Assembly: GCA_024742605.1 (NCBI GenBank)
Contig: JANSYC010000029.1
Coordinates: 1 to 49,272, forward strand
Length of the DNA: 49,272 bases
Source: Alphaproteobacteria bacterium
GTDB taxonomy: Bacteria > Pseudomonadota > Alphaproteobacteria > Thalassobaculales > Thalassobaculaceae
Direction: 5' to 3'
Shown here: positions 16,328-29,938 of the stretch, in pieces
Layout: each line of letters begins with the position of its first letter
How positions within the stretch are numbered: the first letter of the stretch is position 1
Notes under the pieces: model-generated
The model's input: only the letters and a program-made list of their open reading frames with translations
What the model was told of the DNA's origin: nothing
Databases searched by the model: none
Translations under genes and position numbers: made by a program

Positions 16328-17536
16328 ATGCCCTGGAATGACGGTGGTGGACGTGGGTCGGGCCCTTGGGGTGGCGGCAGCGGTAACAACGGCGGCGGCA
16401 ATAACGGCGGTGGTCGCGGCAACTCGCCCTGGGGACGTCCCGGCGGTGGGGGCGGCGGCGGTGGCGGCGGTGGCCAAGGGGGTCCCAGCCAAAAGGACAT
16501 CGAGGAGATGCTCCGCCGCAGCCAGCAGCGGTTCAAGAGTCTGATTCCGGGCGGTTTCGGAGGCCCGAAAGTCATCGTTCTTATCGTGCTCGCCGTCGTG
16601 GCCGTTTGGCTCGCCACCGGCGCGTATCGGGTTCAGCCGAACCAGCAGGGCATCGAGCTGGTGTTCGGCAAATACAACGGTATTCCAGAAGAGCCAGGAT
16701 TGCACTGGAACTACCCGGCTCCGATCGGCGATGTCTACACGCCGGATGTGACCCGTGAGAACAGGATCGAGATCGGCTTCCGGTCGAGCGGCGCCAGCTC
16801 CGCTCGGGACCAGGCAGACGAGAGTTTAATGATCACCGGCGACGAGAACATCGTCGATATCGATTTCGTGGTGTTCTGGCGGATCAGCAATGCGGGCGAC
16901 TTTCTGTTCAACATTCGCGAGCCAGAGGAGACTGTGAAGGTTTCCGCCGAAGCGGTGATGCGCGATATCATTGGACGCACCCGTATTCAGGACGCTTTGA
17001 CCGACCGACGCGGGCCGATCGAGGCCGAGGCGCGCACAAACTTGCAGGAACTGGTCAACGAATATCAGGCCGGTATCGAGATCCGGCAGGTGCAGCTGTT
17101 GCAGGTTGACCCGCCAGCTCAGGTCATCGACGCCTTCAACGAAGTACAGCGTGCCAAACAGGACTTGGAGCGATTGATCAACGAGGCCGAGACCTACCGG
17201 AATGACATTCTGCCACGTGCCCGAGGCGAGGCTGCGCAGATGGTCGAAGAGGCCAGCGCTTTCCGCGAGGAAGTCGTAAACCGCGCTGAAGGTGACGCGA
17301 ACCGCTTCAACTCGGTTCTTGCGGCGTACGCTCAGTCCAAGGATGTGACCACCCGCCGCATCTATCTCGAAACTTTGGAAGAGGTGTTCGGCAAAGTGAA
17401 CAAGGTGATCATCGATTCTGAGAATGGGTCTGGAAACGGCGTGGTGCCCTATCTCCCCTTGCCGGAGATCCAGAAACGGACCGGCGGCGCATCGGGCAGT
17501 GGCACCGGGTCCACAACCAACCGGGGGACTAACTGA
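16328..17536 (+). CDS. hflK: HflK, FtsH-associated SPFH membrane protein
   Basis: A 402-aa SPFH/prohibitin-like protein. Residues 5-55 are an extreme Gly/Asn/Arg low-complexity segment with a run of about eleven glycines, facing the cytoplasm. One membrane helix follows (~81-98, VIVLIVLAVVAVWLATGAYRV). The SPFH domain covers ~100-290, followed by a long helical region (AFNEVQRAKQDLERLINEAET). With HflC it forms a complex that cages and modulates the FtsH protease. ATG 16328 follows GACGAGGAA. The stop overlaps hflC's ATG by one base. Confidence 0.95.
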   Translation: MPWNDGGGRGSGPWGGGSGNNGGGNNGGGRGNSPWGRPGGGGGGGGGGGQGGPSQKDIEEMLRRSQQRFKSLIPGGFGGPKVIVLIVLAVVAVWLATGAYRVQPNQQGIELVFGKYNGIPEEPGLHWNYPAPIGDVYTPDVTRENRIEIGFRSSGASSARDQADESLMITGDENIVDIDFVVFWRISNAGDFLFNIREPEETVKVSAEAVMRDIIGRTRIQDALTDRRGPIEAEARTNLQELVNEYQAGIEIRQVQLLQVDPPAQVIDAFNEVQRAKQDLERLINEAETYRNDILPRARGEAAQMVEEASAFREEVVNRAEGDANRFNSVLAAYAQSKDVTTRRIYLETLEEVFGKVNKVIIDSENGSGNGVVPYLPLPEIQKRTGGASGSGTGSTTNRGTN

Positions 17537-18414
17537 TGAACCGCACTCTCGCGATTATCGGGGCAATCGTCCTTATCGGCGGCGTTATCCTCTCGAATTC
17601 CTACTTCATCGTCGATCAGACCAAGCAGACCCTGGTTCTGCGCTTCGGTGAGCCGGTGCGTGAGATCCTGCAGCCGGGCCTCCAATTCAAGATCCCGTTC
17701 ATCGAGGAGACCGTGTTCTACGAGCGTCGGGCCCTGGATGTGGATCCGCCGCGTCAGCAGGTCATCCTGTCGGATCAGAAGCGTCTCGATGTGGACAGCT
17801 ATGCCCGCTACACGATCACCGATCCTCTGGAGTTTTTCCGGTCTGTGCGGACCGAGCGGGAAGCGGCCAGCCGATTGTCCAATATTATCAACTCGTCTCT
17901 GCGACGGGTGCTGGGCAACCAGACCTTGCTGCAGGTCCTTTCCGACGGGCGCGTGAGCATCATGTCCCAGATCAAGGAGATCGTGAACGAGTCCGCAACG
18001 CGGTACGGTCTTGAGATCATCGAGGTCCGCATCCGGCGGGCGGATTATCCGGATGCGACCAGGGAGAACGTCTACAATCGAATGATCTCCGAGCGTGAGC
18101 GGGAAGCGGCTCAGTTCCGTGCAGAAGGGTCCGAGCAGGCCCAGAAGATTCGGGCGGACGCGGATAAGCAGCGCACCATCGTCATTGCCGAGGCACAGAA
18201 GCAGGCCGAGACCCTGCGTGGTGAGGGCGACGGTCAGGCGATCAAGATCTACGCCGATGCTTTCGGTCAGGACCCTGACTTCTTCGCCTTCTACCGGTCG
18301 ATGCAGGCTTACCGGACGGCAATGTCCGAGGGCGACACCACCTTGGTTCTGAACCCGGACAGCGACTTCTTCCGTTTCTTCAATTCGATGGATGGAGCCC
18401 CGGCGGCCGATTAG
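17536..18414 (+). CDS. hflC: HflC, FtsH-associated SPFH membrane protein
   Basis: A 292-aa partner of HflK. It has one N-terminal membrane helix (residues ~5-21, TLAIIGAIVLIGGVILSNS), then an SPFH domain (VDQTKQTLVLRFGEPVREI) and a helical C-terminal half rich in Arg, Glu and Ala (MISEREREAAQFRAEGSEQAQKI). Length and layout are typical. It is translationally coupled with hflK (TGATG). The HflKC complex regulates FtsH-mediated degradation of membrane proteins. A DUF2065 gene and degP come next, the arrangement commonly seen in alphaproteobacteria. Confidence 0.95.
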   Translation: MNRTLAIIGAIVLIGGVILSNSYFIVDQTKQTLVLRFGEPVREILQPGLQFKIPFIEETVFYERRALDVDPPRQQVILSDQKRLDVDSYARYTITDPLEFFRSVRTEREAASRLSNIINSSLRRVLGNQTLLQVLSDGRVSIMSQIKEIVNESATRYGLEIIEVRIRRADYPDATRENVYNRMISEREREAAQFRAEGSEQAQKIRADADKQRTIVIAEAQKQAETLRGEGDGQAIKIYADAFGQDPDFFAFYRSMQAYRTAMSEGDTTLVLNPDSDFFRFFNSMDGAPAAD

Positions 18415-18456
18415 GCCTGGGTTGTGGTGAAATGAAATCTCGCTGCCAACGCCGTC

Positions 18457-18642
18457 ATGACTGATTTCTTGACGGCGTTGGCGCTTGTTCTGGTGATAGA
18501 GGGTGTCCTGTACGCGGGATTTCCGGACACCATGAAGCGTGGCATGCAGGCCGCGTTCGAACTTCCCCCGACGACATTGCGCGCAGTCGGCCTGGCTGTG
18601 GCTCTTTTGGGACTCATCGGCGTGTGGCTGATTCGAGGGTGA
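18457..18642 (+). CDS. DUF2065 (YjeT-like) small membrane protein
   Basis: A 61-aa protein with two predicted helices (residues ~4-22 and ~43-59). The middle contains GFPDTMKRGMQAAFELPP, and the family-like stretch LRAVGLAVALLGLIGVWLIRG closes it. It belongs to the small membrane DUF2065 group that accompanies hflKC in many proteobacteria. Function unknown; a role near the FtsH/HflKC complex is inferred from position only. 42 bases separate it from hflC. Confidence 0.85.
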   Translation: MTDFLTALALVLVIEGVLYAGFPDTMKRGMQAAFELPPTTLRAVGLAVALLGLIGVWLIRG

Positions 18643-18901
18643 ACGTCCGGTCTTTTGCCCGATGGCTCGTTTTGCCGTAAAGCCGCCTCAAATGTGTTCA
18701 AAGGGTACCATATCGGGCGTGTTCGCTTCGCAATTGAGGTCGAGACTCGACAGCATCGAGAGCGGGCGTTGACTGTGTCTGTCGGATACCCACCTGAAGT
18801 GTGGTCGGTGATCGCTAAGCCGGGTATTCGACGCGGAGATGAGTCGGTCGGTCCGTTCGAGACGAGCGCAGATGAACGCCGAGACGAGGAGAGGACAGTC
18901 A

Positions 18902-20461
18902 ATGCTTCAAACACGACTTGATTACCCGTGCGAGACGGAAATGGTGTCGCACCCAACAGCCGGACGTCGGGGGCTGATGTCCCTCGTTCGGTCCTCGCTT
19001 GGTGCGACCACCCGAACGGTCGCCGCCGGCGCCATCGTGGTTGCCTTCGGCGTCGGCGTTCTCTCGCCTGGTTTGGCGGATGCCAAAGCGCCCCCGGCCA
19101 GCTTCGCGGATCTTGCCGCCGAGCTTTCTCCGGCGGTGGTCAATATCGCCACGACCCAGACCATTGATGCCGGTCGTACCCCGGAAATGCCTCAACTTCC
19201 TCCGGGATCACCCTTCAAGGACTTCTTCGACGAGTTCTTCGAACGCAATCAGCCACGGTCGGACCGTCCGCGCCGCGCCCAATCCCTGGGTTCCGGCTTC
19301 ATCATTGATGCCGCCGGTATCGTGGTCACAAATAACCACGTGATCGCCGATGCGGATGAGATCACCGTTCGCCTTCAGGATGACACGGAATTCAAGGCGG
19401 TGCTGCTGGGCACCGACGAGAAGACCGATGTCGCGGTCCTGCAGATCGACCCGGACGGCCGGGAGCTTCCTTCCGTAAGCTTCGGCGACAGCGACAAGCT
19501 GCGGGTCGGCGACTGGGTGGTTGCGATCGGCAATCCGTTCGGGCTTGGCGGCACCGTGACCGCCGGTATTGTCTCGGCCCGTGGCCGGGATATCGGACAA
19601 GGTCCGTACGATGACTTCATCCAGACCGACGCCTCGATCAATCGGGGCAATTCGGGTGGTCCGCTCTTCGACATGGACGGCAAGGTGATCGGCATCAACA
19701 CCGCCATCTTCTCGCAGTCCGGCGGGTCCGTCGGTATCGGGTTTGCGATTTCTTCCGAACTGGCCAAGGGCGTTGTCTCGCAGCTTCGGGAGTTCGGCCG
19801 CACCCGGCGCGGCTGGCTGGGTGTCCAGATCCAGCAGGTGACCGACGAAATTGCGGAAAGTCTCGGCCTGTCCGAGGCAAAAGGCGCCCTGGTTGCAGCG
19901 GTGACCCCAGGCGGTCCGGCTGAATCTTCGGGTATCGAGGCCGGTGACGTGATCCTGTCGTTCAATGGCCAGGCGGTGCCTGAGATGCGGGCTCTGCCGC
20001 GGATCGTCGCGGAAACACAGGTCGGCGAGGAAGTCGCGGTCACGGTTTGGCGCGCTGGCAAGGAAGCGGCTGTGACCGCAAAACTCGGTGAGCTGGAGAA
20101 AGCGGAAGAGGCGCGGGTGATCCAGACCTCGCAGACCGATGGCGTGATCGAGGACACCAAGGTCTCATCACTTGGTCTTGATGTCGCCACGCTGACGCCG
20201 CAATTGCGGGACGATTATAAGGTTCCAGGCGACATCGAAGGTGTCGTGATCCGCGAGATCGCGACCGATGGTGCGGCTGCCGAAAAGGGATTGAGCATCG
20301 GTGACGTGATCGTCGAGGCCAACCAACGAGAAGTGCGCGAGCCGAAGGACCTTGCTGACGCCGTCACGGAAGCACGGGAGGCCGGTAAGAAGTCGATCCT
20401 CCTGTTTGTGGCCAGCCAAGGTGAGACGCGCTTCATTGCGCTTCGCATAGACAAGGGCTGA
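18902..20461 (+). CDS. degP: Do/DegP-family periplasmic serine protease with two PDZ domains
   Basis: A 519-aa HtrA-family protease. It has an N-terminal signal segment (residues ~38-64, ending near LADAKA), then the trypsin-like domain with the triad His146 (NNHVIAD), Asp176 (KTDVAVL) and Ser251 (RGNSGGPLF). PDZ1 covers ~290-380 (RRGWLGVQIQ) and PDZ2 ~415-515 (GVVIREIATDGAAAEKG). It degrades or refolds misfolded envelope proteins. ATG 18902 has GAGGAGAG upstream; earlier in-frame ATGs lack it. A 259-base spacer separates it from the DUF2065 gene, so it may have its own promoter. A strong terminator follows. Confidence 0.93.
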   Translation: MLQTRLDYPCETEMVSHPTAGRRGLMSLVRSSLGATTRTVAAGAIVVAFGVGVLSPGLADAKAPPASFADLAAELSPAVVNIATTQTIDAGRTPEMPQLPPGSPFKDFFDEFFERNQPRSDRPRRAQSLGSGFIIDAAGIVVTNNHVIADADEITVRLQDDTEFKAVLLGTDEKTDVAVLQIDPDGRELPSVSFGDSDKLRVGDWVVAIGNPFGLGGTVTAGIVSARGRDIGQGPYDDFIQTDASINRGNSGGPLFDMDGKVIGINTAIFSQSGGSVGIGFAISSELAKGVVSQLREFGRTRRGWLGVQIQQVTDEIAESLGLSEAKGALVAAVTPGGPAESSGIEAGDVILSFNGQAVPEMRALPRIVAETQVGEEVAVTVWRAGKEAAVTAKLGELEKAEEARVIQTSQTDGVIEDTKVSSLGLDVATLTPQLRDDYKVPGDIEGVVIREIATDGAAAEKGLSIGDVIVEANQREVREPKDLADAVTEAREAGKKSILLFVASQGETRFIALRIDKG

Positions 20462-20500
20462 TCCCCCGCCCCCCACGATGGCCCTTTGCGAAGTGGCGCG

Positions 20501-20536
20501 ACGACCCCGGTTGGAAACAATCGGGGTCGTTGTCTT
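20501..20536 (+). terminator. Intrinsic terminator after degP
   Basis: A 13-bp stem (ACGACCCCGGTTG with CAATCGGGGTCGT, one G-U pair) closes on a GAAA tetraloop, followed by a short T-rich TGTCTT. It sits between the convergent degP and dgdA stops and may act on both strands. Confidence 0.75.
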
Positions 20537-20562
20537 GGTGGCCGCCCGACCGGCGCGGGCGC

Positions 20563-22819
<2,257 letters not shown>

Positions 22820-22823
<4 letters not shown>

Positions 22824-23713
22824 GGGGTGATGATTTCGGGCGTGGTATAGCCTTGAAGGTACAGAAGACCGGTCAGGTCGGCGTGATTGATCCGGAACCG
22901 AGCAGCTTCTTGCACGGCGGGTTTGGCGCGGAAGGCAACGCCCATTCCGGAGGCGGTCAACATCGCGAGATCATTGGCGCCGTCTCCCACTGCCAGGGTT
23001 TCGTCAAGCGAGATGCCCCGCGCCTGCGCAAGTTCGGTCAGAGTATCCAGCTTGGCCTCTTTTCCCAGGATCGGCCGCAGGACCTTGCCGGTCAGCCGGC
23101 CGTCCTGAACCTCAAGACTGTTGCCGCGATCCTCATCAAAGCCAAGCCGCGCGCGGATCGCCGAGGTGGTCGGCTTGAACCCTCCCGAAACCAGCGCGCA
23201 ATAGCTGCCCGCGGCCTTCATGGTCGCGAGCAAACTCGGCCCGCCGGGTGTGAGCTCCAGCGCAGCATTGACCCGGTCGAGCGCAGAAGAGGGCAGGCTC
23301 GCCAGCATACCCACCCGTTCGTCCAGGGCGCTTTCAAAGTCCAGTTCGCCGCGCATCGCCCGCGCGGTGATCGCCGAGATCTGCTCCTTGAGTCCTGCGA
23401 ACTCTGCCAGCTCGTCCAGGGTCTCGCCCAGGATCATCGTGCTGTCCATGTCGGCGATCAGGAGCTTTTTGCGCCGACCGGCGGCGGGTTGTGCATTCAC
23501 GTCCACAGCACGTTCCGCAAGGGCCGTGCGCACAGTCGTCAAAGCGAATTCGATATCCACGCCGTCAAACGGAATGTCGACAGCAGACTCGACTGCGAGC
23601 GTGATCGGGTCCCCAACGTCTGCACGGGCCTCCGAAAGGACGCGCACCGCCTCCGATATGATCGAGGTTGAGAGCGCCCCTGAGGCGGTGGTGAGGGTGA
23701 GGATGTGTTGCAT
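22820..23713 (-). CDS. serB: Phosphoserine phosphatase
   Basis: A 297-aa SerB, last step of serine synthesis (phosphoserine to serine). The HAD core is intact: nucleophile and partner in DMDSTMILGETLDELAEFAGL, SGGFKPTTSAIRARLG, and GDGANDLAMLTASG. A ~75-residue N-terminal extension precedes the core, as is common in longer SerB proteins. I chose ATG 23713 (MQHILTL) over an earlier frame at 23767. The divergent miaA start lies only 30 bases away. Its stop overlaps the EamA start. Confidence 0.93.
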
Positions 23714-23743
23714 GCAGCGCTGTTTTCGCGTAGCGCCGAGCGC

Positions 23744-24706
23744 ATGTCCAGCGCCCGAAATGCACAACTCTCGTCCGTTCTGGTCGTAGCCGGTCCGACT
23801 GCGAGCGGGAAGTCGTCTCTCGCTCTCTGTCTGGCCGAGGCTTTGGGCGGCGTCGTGATCAACGCGGACAGTATGCAGGTCTACCGCGAGCTACGGGTTC
23901 TGACGGCGCGTCCTTCCGAAGAGGATGAAGCGAGGGTGCCGCACCGGCTTTACGGCGTACTGCCTGGCTCGCAGCGTGGTTCGGTCGCCTGGTGGCGCGA
24001 CGCCGCTCTGGAAGAGATCGATCGGGCGCTGGCGGCTGGGCAGATGCCGGTCCTGTGCGGCGGCACCGGGCTGTATCTGCGGGCGATGATCGAGGGGATC
24101 GCCGATATCCCCGATGTCCCGGCCGAGATCTTCGATGCCGCGAGAGCCCGGCACGCATTGCTTGGCGGGGAGCATTTCCGCCGCGAGCTCATGGACCGCG
24201 ATCCGCGGACGGCAAACCGATTGGAGCCCGGCGATAGCCAGCGACTGATCCGGGCATGGAGTGTGGTGGAGGCCACGGGACGGCCGCTTTCCGCTTTTCA
24301 GGAGGAGGTGGTCTCCGGCCGTCCGGATCTCTCATTCAGGACCATCCTGATTGATCCGTCTCGCGATGTTCAGGTCGATGCGATCAATCGTCGCTTCGCC
24401 GAGATGGTCGAGCAGGGCGGCTTGGCGGAGGTGGCGGCTCTCAGAGATCTTGGCCTGGCCCCGGACCTGCCGGTGATGAAGGCTCTTGGTGTTCCGCAAC
24501 TGCTTGATTTTCTTTCAGGAACCCTGTCTCTGGAGGTTGCCGTCGAGCGGGCGTGTATCGCGACGCGGCAATATGCCAAACGGCAGCGCACTTGGTTTCG
24601 ACATCAGTTCCTGTCTAATTTTCGAATGCCGGGGAAATTTTCGGAAAGTGATTTCTCCAAAATGTTTCCAGAAATTCGCAAGCGCGTGTTGACGCCTGCA
24701 GATTGA
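23744..24706 (+). CDS. miaA: tRNA dimethylallyltransferase
   Basis: A 320-aa MiaA, which adds a dimethylallyl group to A37 of tRNAs reading U-starting codons. Visible: P-loop GPTASGKSSLALC, the catalytic loop NADSMQVYREL, PHRLYGVLPG, LCGGTGLYLRAM, RFAEMVEQGGL and the RQYAKRQRTWFRHQF motif near the end. I start it at ATG 23744; ATG 23705 would reach into the serB start region. The last ~25 codons (from ~24630) turn AT-rich (FSESDFSKMFPEIRKRV). Followed by ilvB on the same strand. Confidence 0.94.
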   Translation: MSSARNAQLSSVLVVAGPTASGKSSLALCLAEALGGVVINADSMQVYRELRVLTARPSEEDEARVPHRLYGVLPGSQRGSVAWWRDAALEEIDRALAAGQMPVLCGGTGLYLRAMIEGIADIPDVPAEIFDAARARHALLGGEHFRRELMDRDPRTANRLEPGDSQRLIRAWSVVEATGRPLSAFQEEVVSGRPDLSFRTILIDPSRDVQVDAINRRFAEMVEQGGLAEVAALRDLGLAPDLPVMKALGVPQLLDFLSGTLSLEVAVERACIATRQYAKRQRTWFRHQFLSNFRMPGKFSESDFSKMFPEIRKRVLTPAD

Positions 24707-24738
24707 GCGACTAGGTTCCGCCCGCGACTGGGAATGCT

Positions 24739-24765
24739 GCGGCGCGGAAAACTTTTTCGCGCCGC
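24739..24765 (+). terminator. Perfect GC hairpin between miaA and ilvB
   Basis: GCGGCGCG and CGCGCCGC form an 8-bp stem around GAAAACTTTTT, whose A and T runs can extend it by a few pairs. No T-run follows, so termination may be weak. It lies 33 bases after miaA and 67 before ilvB and could equally be a leader structure of ilvB. Confidence 0.45.
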
Positions 24766-24831
24766 AACTGTCTTGAAACTCAACCTGATCCGCCGACACG
24801 AAACGGCCGATCGCAACCGGAGGACCGGAGC

Positions 24832-26628
24832 ATGACGAAACCCCGCTCGTCGACCGCCCGCCGCGACGCGGCACCCCGCACCATGAGTGGTGCGGCCGTT
24901 ATTCTCGAAGCACTGAAGGATCAGGGTGTTGAGGTCATCTTCGGCTACCCCGGCGGGGCGGTATTGCCGATCTATGACGAAATCTTCAAGCAGAACGCGA
25001 TCCGCCACATCCTCGTGCGGCACGAGCAGGCTGCGGTGCATGCCGCCGAAGGTTATGCCCGCTCCACCGGCAAGGTGGGCTGCGTGCTGGTGACCTCCGG
25101 GCCGGGCGCCACCAATGCCGTGACCGGACTGACCGATGCGTTGATGGACAGCATTCCGCTGGTCTGTCTGACCGGTCAGGTGCCGACCCATCTGATCGGC
25201 AATGATGCCTTTCAGGAGGCCGACACGACCGGAATCACCCGTCCGTGCACCAAGCATAACTATCTGGTGAAGCAGCCGGAGAAACTGGCCGAGGTGATGC
25301 ACGAGGCCTTCTACGTGGCGGCCCATGGCCGTCCGGGGCCAGTGGTCGTCGATCTGCCGAAGGATATCCTGTTCGCCGAGTGTCCTTATGAGGGACCCGA
25401 AAACGTCGAGCCAAAGGCGTATCGTCCGCAGGTCAAGGGAGACAGCGCGGCGATCGAGCGCGCGGTCGAGCTGATCGCCAAGGCGAAGCGGCCGATCTTT
25501 TACGGCGGCGGCGGTCTGATCAACGCCGGCCCGAATGCGTCCAAGATGTTCACCGACCTGGTGCGCAAGGTCGGCGCGCCGGCGACCCTGACCCTCATGG
25601 GCCTTGGCGCGTTCCCGGCCTCGGACAAGAGGTTCCTCGGCATGCTGGGCATGCACGGCACCTACGAAGCCAACATGTCGATGTACGAATGCGATGTGAT
25701 GGTCTGCATCGGCGCGCGGTTCGATGACCGGGTGACCGGACGGCTGGATGCGTTCTCGCCGAACTCGACCAAGATCCACATCGATATCGACCCGTCCTCC
25801 ATCAACAAGAACGTGGCAGTGGACCTGCCGATCATCGGTGACGCGGCAAGTATCCTCGAGGACATGCTCAAGGTCTGGAAGTCCAAGGGATACAGGTCAA
25901 ACGACAAGCCCCTGGCCGACTGGTGGGGCAAGATCGAAGCTTGGCGCAGCAAGAACTGTCTCGCCTACAGCCAGACCAGCCAGATCATCAAACCGCAACA
26001 CGCCATCCGTCGGCTGTTCGAGAAGACCCAGGGAATGGACTGCTACATCACGACCGAAGTCGGTCAGCACCAGATGTGGGCAGCCCAGTACTATAATTTC
26101 GACGAGCCGAACCGGTGGATGACCTCCGGCGGCCTCGGCACCATGGGATACGGGTTCCCAGCGGCCATGGGCGTGCAGATCGCGCATCCCGACGCCCTGG
26201 TGGTGGATATCTCGGGGGAGGCCAGCTTCATGATGAATATGCAGGAGCTGTCCACGATGATTCAATACAAGCTCCCGGTGAAGGCGTTCATCATCAATAA
26301 TCAGTGGATGGGCATGGTCCGCCAGTGGCAGGAGCTGATCCACGGCGCCCGCTATTCGGAGAGCTATTCCGAGGCCCTGCCGGACTTCGTCAAGCTGGCG
26401 GAAGCTTTTGGGGGAGTTGGTCTGCGGGCAACTGCGCTGGACGAGCTGGACGACGTTATTGATGAGATGATCGCGACCCCGCATCCGGTGCTGGTCGATG
26501 TCTGCGTCACCAAGGACGAGAACTGCTTCCCGATGATCCCGTCGGGGGCGGCCCATTTCGAGATGCTGCTTGGCCCGAACGACCATGCTGAAAAGCCGAC
26601 CTCCGAGCGAGGCATGGTTCTGGTCTAA
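24832..26628 (+). CDS. ilvB: Acetolactate synthase large (catalytic) subunit
   Basis: A 598-aa ThDP enzyme that condenses pyruvate (or pyruvate and 2-ketobutyrate) in valine, leucine and isoleucine synthesis. The catalytic Glu lies in LVRHEQAAVHAAEGYARSTGKVG, FAD-region patterns are seen mid-chain (VCIGARFDDRVTGRLD), and the ThDP motif near the end reads DISGEASFMMNMQELSTM with NNQWMGMVRQWQ. Length is typical. ATG 24832 follows CCGGAGGACCGGAG. The regulatory subunit ilvH and ilvC follow. The window has a second, Rieske-linked ThDP enzyme at 46336 that is not this one. Confidence 0.96.
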   Translation: MTKPRSSTARRDAAPRTMSGAAVILEALKDQGVEVIFGYPGGAVLPIYDEIFKQNAIRHILVRHEQAAVHAAEGYARSTGKVGCVLVTSGPGATNAVTGLTDALMDSIPLVCLTGQVPTHLIGNDAFQEADTTGITRPCTKHNYLVKQPEKLAEVMHEAFYVAAHGRPGPVVVDLPKDILFAECPYEGPENVEPKAYRPQVKGDSAAIERAVELIAKAKRPIFYGGGGLINAGPNASKMFTDLVRKVGAPATLTLMGLGAFPASDKRFLGMLGMHGTYEANMSMYECDVMVCIGARFDDRVTGRLDAFSPNSTKIHIDIDPSSINKNVAVDLPIIGDAASILEDMLKVWKSKGYRSNDKPLADWWGKIEAWRSKNCLAYSQTSQIIKPQHAIRRLFEKTQGMDCYITTEVGQHQMWAAQYYNFDEPNRWMTSGGLGTMGYGFPAAMGVQIAHPDALVVDISGEASFMMNMQELSTMIQYKLPVKAFIINNQWMGMVRQWQELIHGARYSESYSEALPDFVKLAEAFGGVGLRATALDELDDVIDEMIATPHPVLVDVCVTKDENCFPMIPSGAAHFEMLLGPNDHAEKPTSERGMVLV

Positions 26629-26640
26629 GTAAGTAACTCG

Positions 26641-26671
26641 CGGTCCGGGCAGTCCGTCCGGACCGTTTTTT
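26641..26671 (+). terminator. Intrinsic terminator or attenuator between ilvB and ilvH
   Basis: A perfect 8-bp stem CGGTCCGG/CCGGACCG with a 9-base loop is followed directly by six T residues. It lies 13 bases after the ilvB stop and ~100 bases before ilvH. It may partly separate the two subunit genes or serve as an attenuator. Confidence 0.8.
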
Positions 26672-26770
26672 CGTTGCAATTCCGCTCGCGCCCTTGGATG
26701 AAGGGCGGCGTCCGTCATTGAGGGAGGCATTCAGGCCTCCGTGCGATGGCAAATCCGAGGAGTTAAGCCC

Positions 26771-27346
26771 TTGACTATAAGGGAAGAAGAGATCCAGCGG
26801 CACACGATCGCCGTGCTGGTGTCGAACGAACCGGGAGTGCTCGCCCGGGTCATCGGCCTGTTTTCCGGCCGTGGCTACAACATCGAAAGCCTGACCGTTT
26901 CCGAGGTTGACGAGATCAATGTCCGGTCGCGGATCACCATTGTCACCTCCGGGACGCCGATGGTGATCGAGCAGATCAAGGCGCAGCTCTCCCGTCTGGT
27001 TCCGGTCTTCGATGTCCACGATCTGACCCTTGAAAGCCCGCATGTGAGCCGGGAGATGGCGTTGGTCAAGATCCGCAATGACGGCGAGCAGCGGATCGAG
27101 GCGCTGAGGATCGCCGATACCTTCCGGGCACGGGCGCTGGACAGCACCCTGGAAAGCTTCGTGTTCGAATTGACCGGAGATACCGGGAAGATCGATGCCT
27201 TTATTGACCTGATGGTGGCCCTGGGCGAAGTCGAGGTCTCTCGAACCGGCGTGGTCGCGATCGCGCGTGGTCATGACCTCGACATGCCCGTCGTCCGCCT
27301 GAACAAGGCGCGACGCCGACACAAGAAAGCGGAGCCGGTGAAGTAG
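26771..27346 (+). CDS. ilvH: Acetolactate synthase small (regulatory) subunit
   Basis: A 191-aa regulatory subunit, with an N-terminal ACT domain (HTIAVLVSNEPGVLARVIGLFSGRGYNIESLTV) and a C-terminal domain (REMALVKI and FVFELTGDTGKIDAFIDLM). It binds branched-chain amino acids for feedback control and stimulates IlvB. I start it at TTG 26771, which has a well-spaced GAGGAG; an in-frame ATG at 26741 would add ten residues without a good site. The ~100-base gap after the terminator contains two small hairpins (CGCCCTT/AAGGGCG and GGAGGC/GCCTCC). Confidence 0.92.
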   Translation: MTIREEEIQRHTIAVLVSNEPGVLARVIGLFSGRGYNIESLTVSEVDEINVRSRITIVTSGTPMVIEQIKAQLSRLVPVFDVHDLTLESPHVSREMALVKIRNDGEQRIEALRIADTFRARALDSTLESFVFELTGDTGKIDAFIDLMVALGEVEVSRTGVVAIARGHDLDMPVVRLNKARRRHKKAEPVK

Positions 27347-27380
27347 CCGATCCGAAAATCACTGCACACCGACTATCTGA

Positions 27381-28442
<1,062 letters not shown>

Positions 28443-28470
28443 TCCGTCCGGTTTGGATGGATGACGGCGC

Positions 28471-28502
28471 GGCGTCGGGGAAACCCGGCGCCGTTCTGCT
28501 GT
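28471..28502 (+). terminator. Intrinsic terminator candidate after ilvC
   Basis: GGCGTCGGG pairs with CCCGGCGCC (9 bp, one G-U) around a GAAA tetraloop; a modestly T-rich stretch (TTCTGCTGTT) follows. It marks the end of the ilv transcript. Confidence 0.6.
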
Positions 28503-29872
<1,370 letters not shown>

Positions 29873-29938
29873 GCGCGGGTGGGGATCGGCGACGGGCGTC
29901 TCCACTACACGATCCACCAGACCAGGTTTTGGCGAGAC

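Noticed and set aside
18769-18790. TTGACT with GATACC as a degP promoter
   Set aside because: The spacing is only ten bases, so the two hexamers cannot form a standard promoter, and no -10 box stands at 16-18 bases.
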